Shown in pieces: positions 24,989 to 31,879 of a DNA stretch of 64,000 nt; position 1 is the stretch's first letter; the number at the start of each line of letters is the position of its first letter. This stretch comes from Robinsoniella peoriensis (GTDB lineage Bacteria; Bacillota; Clostridia; Lachnospirales; Lachnospiraceae): NCBI RefSeq assembly GCF_042680125.1, contig NZ_JBHTNY010000031.1, one strand, 5' to 3'. Under the pieces are notes generated by a model. The model had not been told where the DNA came from. It did not search any database and worked only from the letters and a program-made list of their open reading frames with translations. The position numbers and the translations under genes are program-made.

Positions 24989-25822
24989 ATGAAAAAAGAG
25001 ACGAAAAATAAAATTATCTTATTAATAATCGGAGCAATCGTATTTGTTATTTTTATATTTCCACTGTACTGGATGCTGGTTACCGCATTAAAATCGCAGG
25101 TAGAAATCTTCCAGATACCGACGCCTCTCTGGCCGAAAGAGCTGACATTCGAAGCATTCCAAAAGCAGTTATCCGCTTCCAGTGATACGCTCAGAGGGTT
25201 CAAAAACAGTGCAATAATCGGATTTGGGGCAATGGCAATTTCCACCATACTGGCAATTCCGGCAGCATACGGACTGGCGCGGTTTAAGTTCAGAGGCAAG
25301 AAGATTATAATCCTTCTTTTCTTAATTACACAGATGCTTCCTTCCACGTTAGTATTAACATCCCTGTACATCATGTTCTCAGGCGCAAAACTTTTAAATA
25401 CATACATGGCGCCGATACTGGCAGATGCAACACTTGGTATTCCATTTTCCGTTATTATCCTAAGAACCTATTTCCTCTCCATACCGAAAGAGCTGGATGA
25501 GGCAGCAAAAATAGATGGTTGCGGACATCTTACTGCATTTGTAAAAATCATGCTTCCTATTGCAAAACCGGGCGTAGTGGTAGCAGCCGTATTTTCCTTT
25601 GTATATGCATGGGGGGATCTGATCTATGGAATTACATTTATTACCGATCCAAATAAGCGTCCGATTACATCCAGTATTTACAATTATGTGCAGCAGTACC
25701 AGACCCTGTGGAACTCCACCATGGCATTTGGTATCATAGCAATTTTCCCGGTTATTTTAATTTTTATCTTTATGCAGAAATATATTGTCAGCGGACTTAC
25801 AAATGGTGCTGTTAAGGCTTAG
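24989..25822 (+). CDS. ABC sugar importer permease, MalG/UgpE type
   Basis: The 277-residue second permease has six likely membrane helices, starting with a basic N-terminus (MKKETKNKIILLIIG). The EAA loop is ELDEAAKIDGCGHLTAFVKI then MLPIAKP. The C-terminus IVSGLTNGAVKA is the usual end of MalG-type permeases. It starts one base after the stop of the MalF-type gene, so both are co-translated. A triple tandem repeat and a two-hairpin leader element follow before the GH127 gene. Confidence 0.93.
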   Translation: MKKETKNKIILLIIGAIVFVIFIFPLYWMLVTALKSQVEIFQIPTPLWPKELTFEAFQKQLSASSDTLRGFKNSAIIGFGAMAISTILAIPAAYGLARFKFRGKKIIILLFLITQMLPSTLVLTSLYIMFSGAKLLNTYMAPILADATLGIPFSVIILRTYFLSIPKELDEAAKIDGCGHLTAFVKIMLPIAKPGVVVAAVFSFVYAWGDLIYGITFITDPNKRPITSSIYNYVQQYQTLWNSTMAFGIIAIFPVILIFIFMQKYIVSGLTNGAVKA

Positions 25823-25870
25823 AAAATACACGAATAACAAAATACATGAATAACAAAATACACAAATAAC
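25823..25870 (+). repeat. Three tandem copies of a 16-base repeat
   Basis: AAAATACACGAATAAC, AAAATACATGAATAAC and AAAATACACAAATAAC follow each other directly after the permease stop codon. Function is unknown. Confidence 0.85.
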
Positions 25871-25901
25871 AAGTTACTGATGTTGATAGAAAATTTGATG
25901 C

Positions 25902-25984
25902 AGAAAGGAAGCCACGGTAGTTCTTTCAACCTGTTTTATAGTGGCTGTATTGCAGGAGCACTGCAGTATATTATGGGAAAATGA
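25902..25984 (+). promoter_or_regulatory. Two-hairpin leader element, copy A (before GH127)
   Basis: GAAAGG, then GCCAC (25911) pairing with GTGGC (25941), then TATTGCAG (25948) pairing with CTGCAGTA (25961), ending just before the start codon. The same arrangement occurs in copies B, C and D. Function is unknown. Confidence 0.65.
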
Positions 25985-27925
25985 ATGAAACTAAAATCAT
26001 TGGATTTAAAGAATATTAAAATAAGTGATGAATTCTGGTCCAGACACGTGGACCTGGTGAGAAATGTAATAATCCCTTATCAGTGGGAGATCATGAATGA
26101 CCGGGTGGCGGATGCCGAGTCCAGCCACTGCCTGGAGAATTTCAAAATAGCAGCAGGGAAAAACAGCGGAGACTTTTACGGCGCGGTATTTCAGGATACG
26201 GATATTGCAAAATGGCTGGAAGCAGTAGGATTTTCACTGGCAGGCAATCCAGATGAAAAACTGGAAGCAACTGCAGACGAAGTGATAGATTTGATAGCAG
26301 ATGCACAGTGTGAAGATGGTTATATCAATACTTATTTTACGATAAAAGAGCCGGACAAACGCTGGAGCAACCTCTGTGAAGGACACGAACTGTATACAGC
26401 GGGCCATTTGATGGAGGCGGCTGCAGCTTATTATGAAGGAACGGGAAAGAGGAAGTTTCTGGATTGTATGTGCAAATTTGCAGATTTGATCTGTGAGACA
26501 TTTGGGGAAGAAGAGGGTAAAATCCATGGGTATCCCGGACATCAGGAAGTGGAAATTGGTCTGATTAAACTGTTTCGTATTACAAAGGAACGCAGATATC
26601 TGGATATGGCTAAGTATTTTATCGATATCAGAGGCGTGGGTGAGAACTATTTTCTAAAAGAAATGAAAAAGGACGGACATAAACGGATTTTTCCGGAATT
26701 TGCAGATTATGATACAAAGTATTCCCAGTCCCATATTCCGGTGCGTGACCAGAAAACAGCAGAAGGGCATGCCGTTCGTGCCGTATACATGTACTGTGCA
26801 ATGGCTGATCTGGCTTATGAGTATCAGGATGATTCACTGATGGAAGCCTGTGAGACCCTGTGGAACAATATGGTGAGTAAGCGTATGTACATTACGGGAG
26901 GTATTGGCTCATCGGGAATCCTGGAGCGCTTTACGACAGATTATGACCTGCCGAATGAATACAATTATTCTGAGAGCTGCGCATCTATTGGCCTTGCACT
27001 CTTTGGGCTGCGTATGAACCAGATCACCAGAGACGGCAAGTATATGGAGGAAGTGGAACGCGCCCTTTATAATACCATATTGGCGGGGATCGCCCTGGAT
27101 GGCCGCAGTTTCTTTTACGTAAACCCGTTAGAAGTCTGGCCGGATGCTTGTATGCCCAGAACTTCCAAGGAACATGTAAAGCCGGTAAGGCAGAAATGGT
27201 TTGGAGTAGCATGCTGCCCGCCGAATATCGCCCGGACACTGGCATCCCTGGGACAGTATATCTACAGCACACAGGGGGATACGGTATGGGTGAACCTGTT
27301 TGTCACAAGTGAGGTTAGGCAGAAACTGGAGTCTGGCTGTATACAGATGAAACAGGAAACCAGATTCCCAAATGAAGGCAAGACGACTATCCACATAGAA
27401 AACCAGGAAAATGTAAAGGTTTCTCTGGCAGTCCGCATTCCGGAATACGCAAAAGATGCCGTTTTCTATAGTGGCAGCGAAAAGATCATGCCGGATAAAA
27501 CAGAAAAGGGATATGCATTTTTCACAGTAGACAGAAAAGAGATGGAACTTACAATGAAATTCTCCATGGAGCCGCGGCTTCTCCATGCAAATCCACTTGT
27601 AAAAGCGGATACCGGAAAAGTTGCAGTCATGAAAGGACCTTGCGTGTACTGTCTGGAGGAAACAGACAATGAAAATAATCTGCCAGGCCTGTTCCTGGAT
27701 TCCGGCATAGCACTTAAGGAACACTTTGAACCGGATCTCCTGGGAGGAGTAACCGTAATAAGAGCACAGGGCAAAAGGCTTGTATCAGATGAGTGGAAAG
27801 AGGGAGAGCTGTATAAGGAATGTGCGCCAAAGATGGAAGACGCAGCATTGACTTTTGTACCGTATGCATACTGGGGAAACCGGATTACCGGAGAAATGTT
27901 AGTCTGGGTGAGAGAGATTTTATAA
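25985..27925 (+). CDS. GH127 beta-L-arabinofuranosidase, cytoplasmic
   Basis: The 646-residue protein (DUF1680 region over most of its length) has no signal peptide. The zinc-cysteine active site of GH127 is intact: E330 and C332 in SESCASIG and C410-C411 in ACCPPN. These correspond in spacing to Glu338, Cys340, Cys417 and Cys418 of Bifidobacterium longum HypBA1, where Cys417 is the nucleophile. HypBA1 releases L-arabinose from beta-1,2-linked arabinofuranose disaccharides of plant hydroxyproline-rich glycoproteins. As last gene after the ABC importer it probably processes the imported sugar. The start codon overlaps the end of a 15-codon frame running through the leader element. A terminator follows. 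Confidence 0.92.
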   Translation: MKLKSLDLKNIKISDEFWSRHVDLVRNVIIPYQWEIMNDRVADAESSHCLENFKIAAGKNSGDFYGAVFQDTDIAKWLEAVGFSLAGNPDEKLEATADEVIDLIADAQCEDGYINTYFTIKEPDKRWSNLCEGHELYTAGHLMEAAAAYYEGTGKRKFLDCMCKFADLICETFGEEEGKIHGYPGHQEVEIGLIKLFRITKERRYLDMAKYFIDIRGVGENYFLKEMKKDGHKRIFPEFADYDTKYSQSHIPVRDQKTAEGHAVRAVYMYCAMADLAYEYQDDSLMEACETLWNNMVSKRMYITGGIGSSGILERFTTDYDLPNEYNYSESCASIGLALFGLRMNQITRDGKYMEEVERALYNTILAGIALDGRSFFYVNPLEVWPDACMPRTSKEHVKPVRQKWFGVACCPPNIARTLASLGQYIYSTQGDTVWVNLFVTSEVRQKLESGCIQMKQETRFPNEGKTTIHIENQENVKVSLAVRIPEYAKDAVFYSGSEKIMPDKTEKGYAFFTVDRKEMELTMKFSMEPRLLHANPLVKADTGKVAVMKGPCVYCLEETDNENNLPGLFLDSGIALKEHFEPDLLGGVTVIRAQGKRLVSDEWKEGELYKECAPKMEDAALTFVPYAYWGNRITGEMLVWVREIL

Positions 27926-27949
27926 TTATATACGAAAGTATTAGACATT

Positions 27950-27981
27950 GAGCTGAGACAAATATTTGACTCAGCTCTTTC
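27950..27981 (+). terminator. Rho-independent terminator after GH127
   Basis: GAGCTGAG and CTCAGCTC flank a 12-base loop and are followed by TTTC. Confidence 0.75.
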
Positions 27982-28006
27982 AAAATGCGCTTCGAAAGCA
28001 ATTTTC

Positions 28007-28033
28007 AAACACGCTCTACAGCAGACAATTTCA
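28007..28033. repeat. Fragment related to dispersed repeats
   Basis: AAACACGCTCTA matches one arm of the palindrome at 23998-24020, and the following CTACAGCAGACAATTT resembles CTACAGCGAACAATTT at the outer end of the large palindrome (1035-1050). Confidence 0.35.
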
Positions 28034-28051
28034 ATACAGATTTATTTGGAA

Positions 28052-28498
28052 TTACCACTGGCAGGAAGCGTTGTTCTCACGCTTGTTAGCGTCCATCTTC
28101 GTCTGGTGTACGGTTCCCCATGGATGCCTGGGAGGTGCATAAACGGATGAAAGCTTTAAAGGACATCTTTCGGGATTCATAATATTGTGCCAGGTTCCGG
28201 CAGGAATAAATACAGCATCTCCGGGGCACATTTCATTTTGAAATTCCGGCCGGCCTTTGCAGGAACCCATCATTACAATGGCTTTCCCATGTTCGACTCT
28301 TATAATCTGATCCGTATCAGGATGCATTTCCCAGCCAATATCCTCACATGGAGGAATACACATTAATGTCATTTGTACATGGCATCCCGTCCACACTGCG
28401 GTACGGAAGTTTTTATTTTGCTCTGCCATTTCCTCAACTCTCAATATACAGGGGTTAGGACCATAATCGGTCTGCCTCATACAGCAATTATTATTCAT
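28052..28498 (-). CDS. Small cupin-domain protein
   Basis: The protein of about 148 residues has one cupin barrel. The first metal motif is degenerate (GWEMHPDTDQIIRVEHG) and the second is clear (PGDAVFIPAGTWHNIMN). Cupins of this size often bind a metal and a small ligand or act as sugar isomerases or dioxygenases; the function here is unknown. Cysteine content is high (CCM near the start, GCHVQ, CIPPC), which is unusual. I start at ATG 28498, eight bases after GGAG; a TTG at 28513 would overlap that site. The gene points against GH127 and is divergent from the secDF operon. Confidence 0.8.
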   Translation of the reverse strand: MNNNCCMRQTDYGPNPCILRVEEMAEQNKNFRTAVWTGCHVQMTLMCIPPCEDIGWEMHPDTDQIIRVEHGKAIVMMGSCKGRPEFQNEMCPGDAVFIPAGTWHNIMNPERCPLKLSSVYAPPRHPWGTVHQTKMDANKRENNASCQW

Positions 28499-28579
28499 AA
28501 GAAGATTCTCCAATCAGGTTTCTATATTAAAATATGTAATTTCATTGTGAATGTGAATCTATGTTAGAATTGCAGGAAA

Positions 28580-28612
28580 ACTGGTTACATAAACTGGCTA
28601 CAAAACTGGTTT
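28580..28612. repeat. Three short direct repeats in the cupin/secDF intergenic region
   Basis: ACTGG occurs at 28580, 28593 and 28605 within AACTGGTTACA, AACTGGCTACA and AACTGGTTTT, about one helical turn or slightly more apart. It may be a regulator site. Confidence 0.35.
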
Positions 28613-28627
28613 TTAGTGGGAAAAGAA

Positions 28628-28656
28628 TTGCAATTCAGATTAAAATAAAATATAAT
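28628..28656 (+). promoter_or_regulatory. Promoter of the membrane protein-secDF operon
   Basis: TTGCAA (28628-28633) and TATAAT (28651-28656) are 17 bases apart. Confidence 0.65.
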
Positions 28657-28738
28657 AAGCCTATATGCTTTGAGCGAGATTAAATTGCTTTCCGGCAGCT
28701 GCACGCTGCGATTTGCGGATTATGAAGGAGGGAGCCCC

Positions 28739-29170
28739 ATGAAAAAGAATATCATCATGTTTATTTTTACACTCTTTTTTCTTGGACTCCTTTTTTACGT
28801 GAAGGCAGAAGCCCATCTTGTAACCGGCGCAGGAACCAGTGCGACTGCTGACGCCAGTGGATCCGGTTACACTTATGGCCAGCCCCGCATTTTTGCGAAG
28901 CTTACACCGGCAGATGCTCCGGCTGGAATCCAGGAAAAAGTACTGACACAGGGAATTACGAATTTTGTGGAAGAACGGAATAACCAAAGGCAGTTTAACG
29001 GAAGCGTACTGGCGGTTTTATTGTATATTGCAACAAATGTCTTATTGGGCAGCGCACGGAGCAGTTTGTTCTGGATACTGTCTATTTGTCTTACATTTTC
29101 ATGTATTCTGATCAGTCAGGTTCATATCTTACACCAATCCGATGGAAAGAAACGTACTGTTATCTTTTAG
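28739..29170 (+). CDS. Small membrane protein of unknown function upstream of secDF
   Basis: The protein of about 143 residues starts MKKNIIMFIFTLFFLGLLFY, a signal-anchor helix. A polar extracytoplasmic segment of about 60 residues follows (GAGTSATADASGSGYTYG and LTPADAPAGIQ), then one or two C-terminal helices (VLAVLLYIATNVLL and LFWILSICLTFSCILI). GAAGGAGGG precedes ATG 28739. I do not recognise a family. Its promoter and its place 62 bases before secDF suggest co-expression with the translocase; whether it works with SecDF is unknown. Confidence 0.65.
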   Translation: MKKNIIMFIFTLFFLGLLFYVKAEAHLVTGAGTSATADASGSGYTYGQPRIFAKLTPADAPAGIQEKVLTQGITNFVEERNNQRQFNGSVLAVLLYIATNVLLGSARSSLFWILSICLTFSCILISQVHILHQSDGKKRTVIF

Positions 29171-29232
29171 TATTTCATTAAAAATTTAAGAAGTGAAATT
29201 CACAAAAAGAAGATAATCAGGAGGATCGTACT

Positions 29233-31434
29233 TTGAAAAATAAAAAAAATCATATTTGGTTTGCGTTAGCCCTTATCGCAGCCTTTCTTTTACTTACTAT
29301 TTTTGGAGCAGGCAAGGAAGTAAAAGGGATTCAGGACATGCGTTTTGGAATTGACATCCGGGGCGGTGTTGAGGCAGTATTTGAACCGGTTGGAGTTACC
29401 GGTGTTCCCACAGAAAAGCAGATGGAATCGGCACGTAATGTTATTGAAAGCAGATTGGATGCAGAAAATATTACGGACCGTGAAGTTACGGTGGATAAAA
29501 GTGAAGGTCATATTATCGTGCGTTTCCCATGGAAATCCGATGAAAAAGACTTTAATCCAGAATCTGCAATCTCTGAATTGGGCGAAACAGCGAAGCTTAC
29601 CTTCCGGGATCCTGACGGCAATGTACTTGTAGAAGGAGAAAATGTGTCAGACAGCTCCGTAACAAGGGATCAGGAAACAGGAGAATATGTAGTAGAACTG
29701 CAGTTTGATAAGACTGGAGCGGAGGCATTTGCCAAGGCAACTCAGGAGCTGGTGGGCAAACAGATGGGCATCTATATGGATGAACAGATGATCTCTAATC
29801 CTAAGGTACAGCAGGCAATTACTGGTGGTAAAGCAATTATTAACGGTATGGCGAACAGCGATGAAGCAAAGTCATTATCCGATAAAATAAATTCAGGTGC
29901 ACTTCCATTCTCCATGAAGACAAGTAATTACAATACCATCAGTCCCTCACTTGGAAGTCAGGCACTGAAGGCAATGGTAACAGCTTCTATAGTAGCACTG
30001 TTATTAGTTATCATATTTATGATCAGTATTTACAGACTGCCCGGATTCATCAGCTGTCTGACCCTTATATTCCAGATGTGCCTGCAGATACTGGCACTTT
30101 CATTTCCGCAGTATACGCTGACCCTGCCTGGTATCGCCGGCCTGATCCTTTCTGTTGGTATGGCTGTGGATGCCAACATTATCATCAGTGAACGAATTGG
30201 TGAGGAATTGAGAGACGGTTCAAGTATCCGCGCGGCTGTTAAAAAAGGTTATCAAAACGCATTCTCGTCGGTATTGGACGGCAATCTGACTACAGCTGCA
30301 GTGGCATTAATCTTAATGATGTTTGGTTCCGGTACAATGCTGAGTTTTGGATATACGTTGTTTACAGGTGTGATCATCAACCTGGCAGCAGGTGTGTGGA
30401 TGTCCAGATTTATGCTGGAATCTGTAATACGCTACGATATATTTGATAAAGTAAAATTGTTCCGTAAGAAAAAAGACCGTAAAATGATCCGTTTTGCAGC
30501 AAAGCGAAAATGGGTATTTATATTCACAGCATGTGTATTGATTATTGGAGCTGTGATCACAGGAGTAAATGGAGTAAAACTGGATACACAGTTTACCGGA
30601 GGCGTTATATTGAAATATACATATTCCGGTGAAACAGATACAGAAAAGATTGGCAATGCGGTAAACGCTGTTTTGAACAGGCCTGTAAGCGTACAGACCT
30701 CCCAGGACTCCGCTACGGGTGACAAAAAGTTAGTGCTGACCCTTGCAGGAAATGAAGGTATCAATCCGGATGATCAGAAGAAAGTCACAGAAGAAATTAA
30801 CAAACTTGGCGATACATCCTATGAATTATCGGAAACCTTTGCTGTAGAGCCTTATATCGGGGCAAAAGCGTTAAATAATTCAGTAATTGCAATTGTATTA
30901 TCCGCATTGTTTATTATTGCTTATATATGGGTGCGTTTCAAATCCCTGTCCGGGTTATCGGCTGGTGTATCTGCAGTAATTGCACTTATACATGATGTCA
31001 TTCTGGTATTCTTCGTGTTTGGAGTATTTAAGATCCCGGTAAATGATGCCTTCGTGGCGGTTACCCTGACCATTATCGGGTATTCCATTAACGACACCAT
31101 TGTACTCTATGACAGAATCCGGGAAAATATCCGGAATAAGGCGGGCAGCAAAAAAGAAACTTTGTGTGAACTGGTAGACCGAAGCATAACTGAGACTATC
31201 GGACGTTCGGTAAAGACAGCATGCACAACCGCTATCTGTGTTGCAATCGTTCTTATATTTGCCCTGATTTACCATATAGAATCTATCCGTGTGTTCTCAT
31301 TGCCATTGCTGGTAGGTATCATCAGCGGATGTTATTCTTCTGTATGCATTGCAGGACCACTTTGGGTAACCTGGAAAGAGTTCCGTGCAAAGAAGAGTGA
31401 TAAGATCGAAACGAGCAAGGGAAAAAAGAAATAA
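29233..31434 (+). CDS. secDF: Protein translocase SecDF, fused single polypeptide
   Basis: The 733-residue protein fuses SecD and SecF. The SecD half has a first helix, a periplasmic P1 domain (RFGIDIRGGVEAVFEP, residues 37-52) and the motif GMAVDANIIISERIGEELR. The SecF half starts about residue 410 (KRKWVFIFTACVLIIG), contains LDTQFTGG, and has the motif GYSINDTIVLYDRIRENI. Twelve membrane helices are expected. SecDF uses the proton gradient to help pull exported proteins out of the SecYEG channel. The start is TTG, set by CAGGAGG nine bases upstream. Its place beside very large exported enzymes is fitting, but secDF is also a normal housekeeping gene. Confidence 0.95.
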   Translation: MKNKKNHIWFALALIAAFLLLTIFGAGKEVKGIQDMRFGIDIRGGVEAVFEPVGVTGVPTEKQMESARNVIESRLDAENITDREVTVDKSEGHIIVRFPWKSDEKDFNPESAISELGETAKLTFRDPDGNVLVEGENVSDSSVTRDQETGEYVVELQFDKTGAEAFAKATQELVGKQMGIYMDEQMISNPKVQQAITGGKAIINGMANSDEAKSLSDKINSGALPFSMKTSNYNTISPSLGSQALKAMVTASIVALLLVIIFMISIYRLPGFISCLTLIFQMCLQILALSFPQYTLTLPGIAGLILSVGMAVDANIIISERIGEELRDGSSIRAAVKKGYQNAFSSVLDGNLTTAAVALILMMFGSGTMLSFGYTLFTGVIINLAAGVWMSRFMLESVIRYDIFDKVKLFRKKKDRKMIRFAAKRKWVFIFTACVLIIGAVITGVNGVKLDTQFTGGVILKYTYSGETDTEKIGNAVNAVLNRPVSVQTSQDSATGDKKLVLTLAGNEGINPDDQKKVTEEINKLGDTSYELSETFAVEPYIGAKALNNSVIAIVLSALFIIAYIWVRFKSLSGLSAGVSAVIALIHDVILVFFVFGVFKIPVNDAFVAVTLTIIGYSINDTIVLYDRIRENIRNKAGSKKETLCELVDRSITETIGRSVKTACTTAICVAIVLIFALIYHIESIRVFSLPLLVGIISGCYSSVCIAGPLWVTWKEFRAKKSDKIETSKGKKK

Positions 31435-31464
31435 AAATCAGATGAGAAAAATTCAAGAATCTAA

Positions 31465-31493
31465 TTGACATTAATTAGAATAATCGGTATAAT
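31465..31493 (+). promoter_or_regulatory. Consensus promoter upstream of the antiterminator leader
   Basis: TTGACA (31465-31470) and TATAAT (31488-31493) are exactly 17 bases apart. Transcription from about 31500 would pass through the antiterminator and terminator at 31521-31591. Confidence 0.78.
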
Positions 31494-31520
31494 AAATCCA
31501 AATAAACTGAATTTACCGAT

Positions 31521-31548
31521 GGGTTGTTACTGTTAAGCAGGCAAAACC
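31521..31548 (+). promoter_or_regulatory. Ribonucleic antiterminator (RAT) of the LicT/SacY/BglG type
   Basis: GGGTTGTTACTG and AGCAGGCAAAACC, separated by a short loop, match the conserved RAT hairpin bound by LicT/BglG-family proteins (consensus GG.TTGTTACTG, loop, CAGGCAAAACC). Its 3' end overlaps the left arm of the following terminator, the standard mutually exclusive arrangement. Such regulators are controlled by PTS phosphorylation and bind only when inducing sugar is present. Confidence 0.78.
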
Positions 31549-31591
31549 AATTTTAGGAAGAAAATATTCTTCTTAAAATTGGTTTTTTTTG
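31543..31591 (+). terminator. Leader terminator controlled by the RAT hairpin
   Basis: AAAACCAATTTTAGGAAGAA pairs with TTCTTAAAATTGGTTTT across a short loop, then a run of T. Its first bases are shared with the antiterminator. It also lies 109 bases after secDF. The rest of 31592-31772 holds no gene I can recognise. Confidence 0.85.
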
Positions 31592-31772
31592 TTTTTATAA
31601 GACTAATGAGGTATGTTCTTATGCAGGCGAAAATTCAGAAATAATTATGGTAAAGGGGTGAGGAGCGGTAGCAGGAAGGCATCTGAATGATTCTCAGCAT
31701 TGGCAGAATGCAAGAGCATAATTTAAATATAACAATGATTCAAGGGGGATCAGGCTGAAAGAAATTAAAAAA

Positions 31773-31879
31773 AGAAAGGAGCCACAACAGAATTCTTTTA
31801 GCTTAGAGCGTGTTAAACACACTCTAGTATATCGTGGCGGTATTGCGGGGCTTTCCTGCAATATGCAAAAGGTATCAGG
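31773..31879 (+). promoter_or_regulatory. Two-hairpin leader element, copy B (before the GH136-like/GH20 gene)
   Basis: GAAAGG, then GCCAC (31781) pairing with GTGGC (31834), then TATTGCGGG (31841) pairing with CCTGCAATA (31855). The first loop is enlarged by a palindrome TAGAGCGTGTT/AACACACTCTA (31804-31826). Confidence 0.65.
31804..31826. repeat. Palindrome related to GCGTGTTTAAACACGC (dispersed, copy 2)
   Basis: TAGAGCGTGTTAAACACACTCTA is nearly self-complementary and matches the palindrome at 23998-24020 in its core and in the flanking CTCTAG. Confidence 0.5.

Noticed and set aside
25941..25988. Leader peptide MAVLQEHCSILWENE overlapping the GH127 start by ATGA
   Set aside because: Copies C and D read in frame into their genes and copy B overlaps its gene out of frame, and no copy has a ribosome site, so a common coding function is unlikely; stems are conserved better than codons. 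Not fully excluded.
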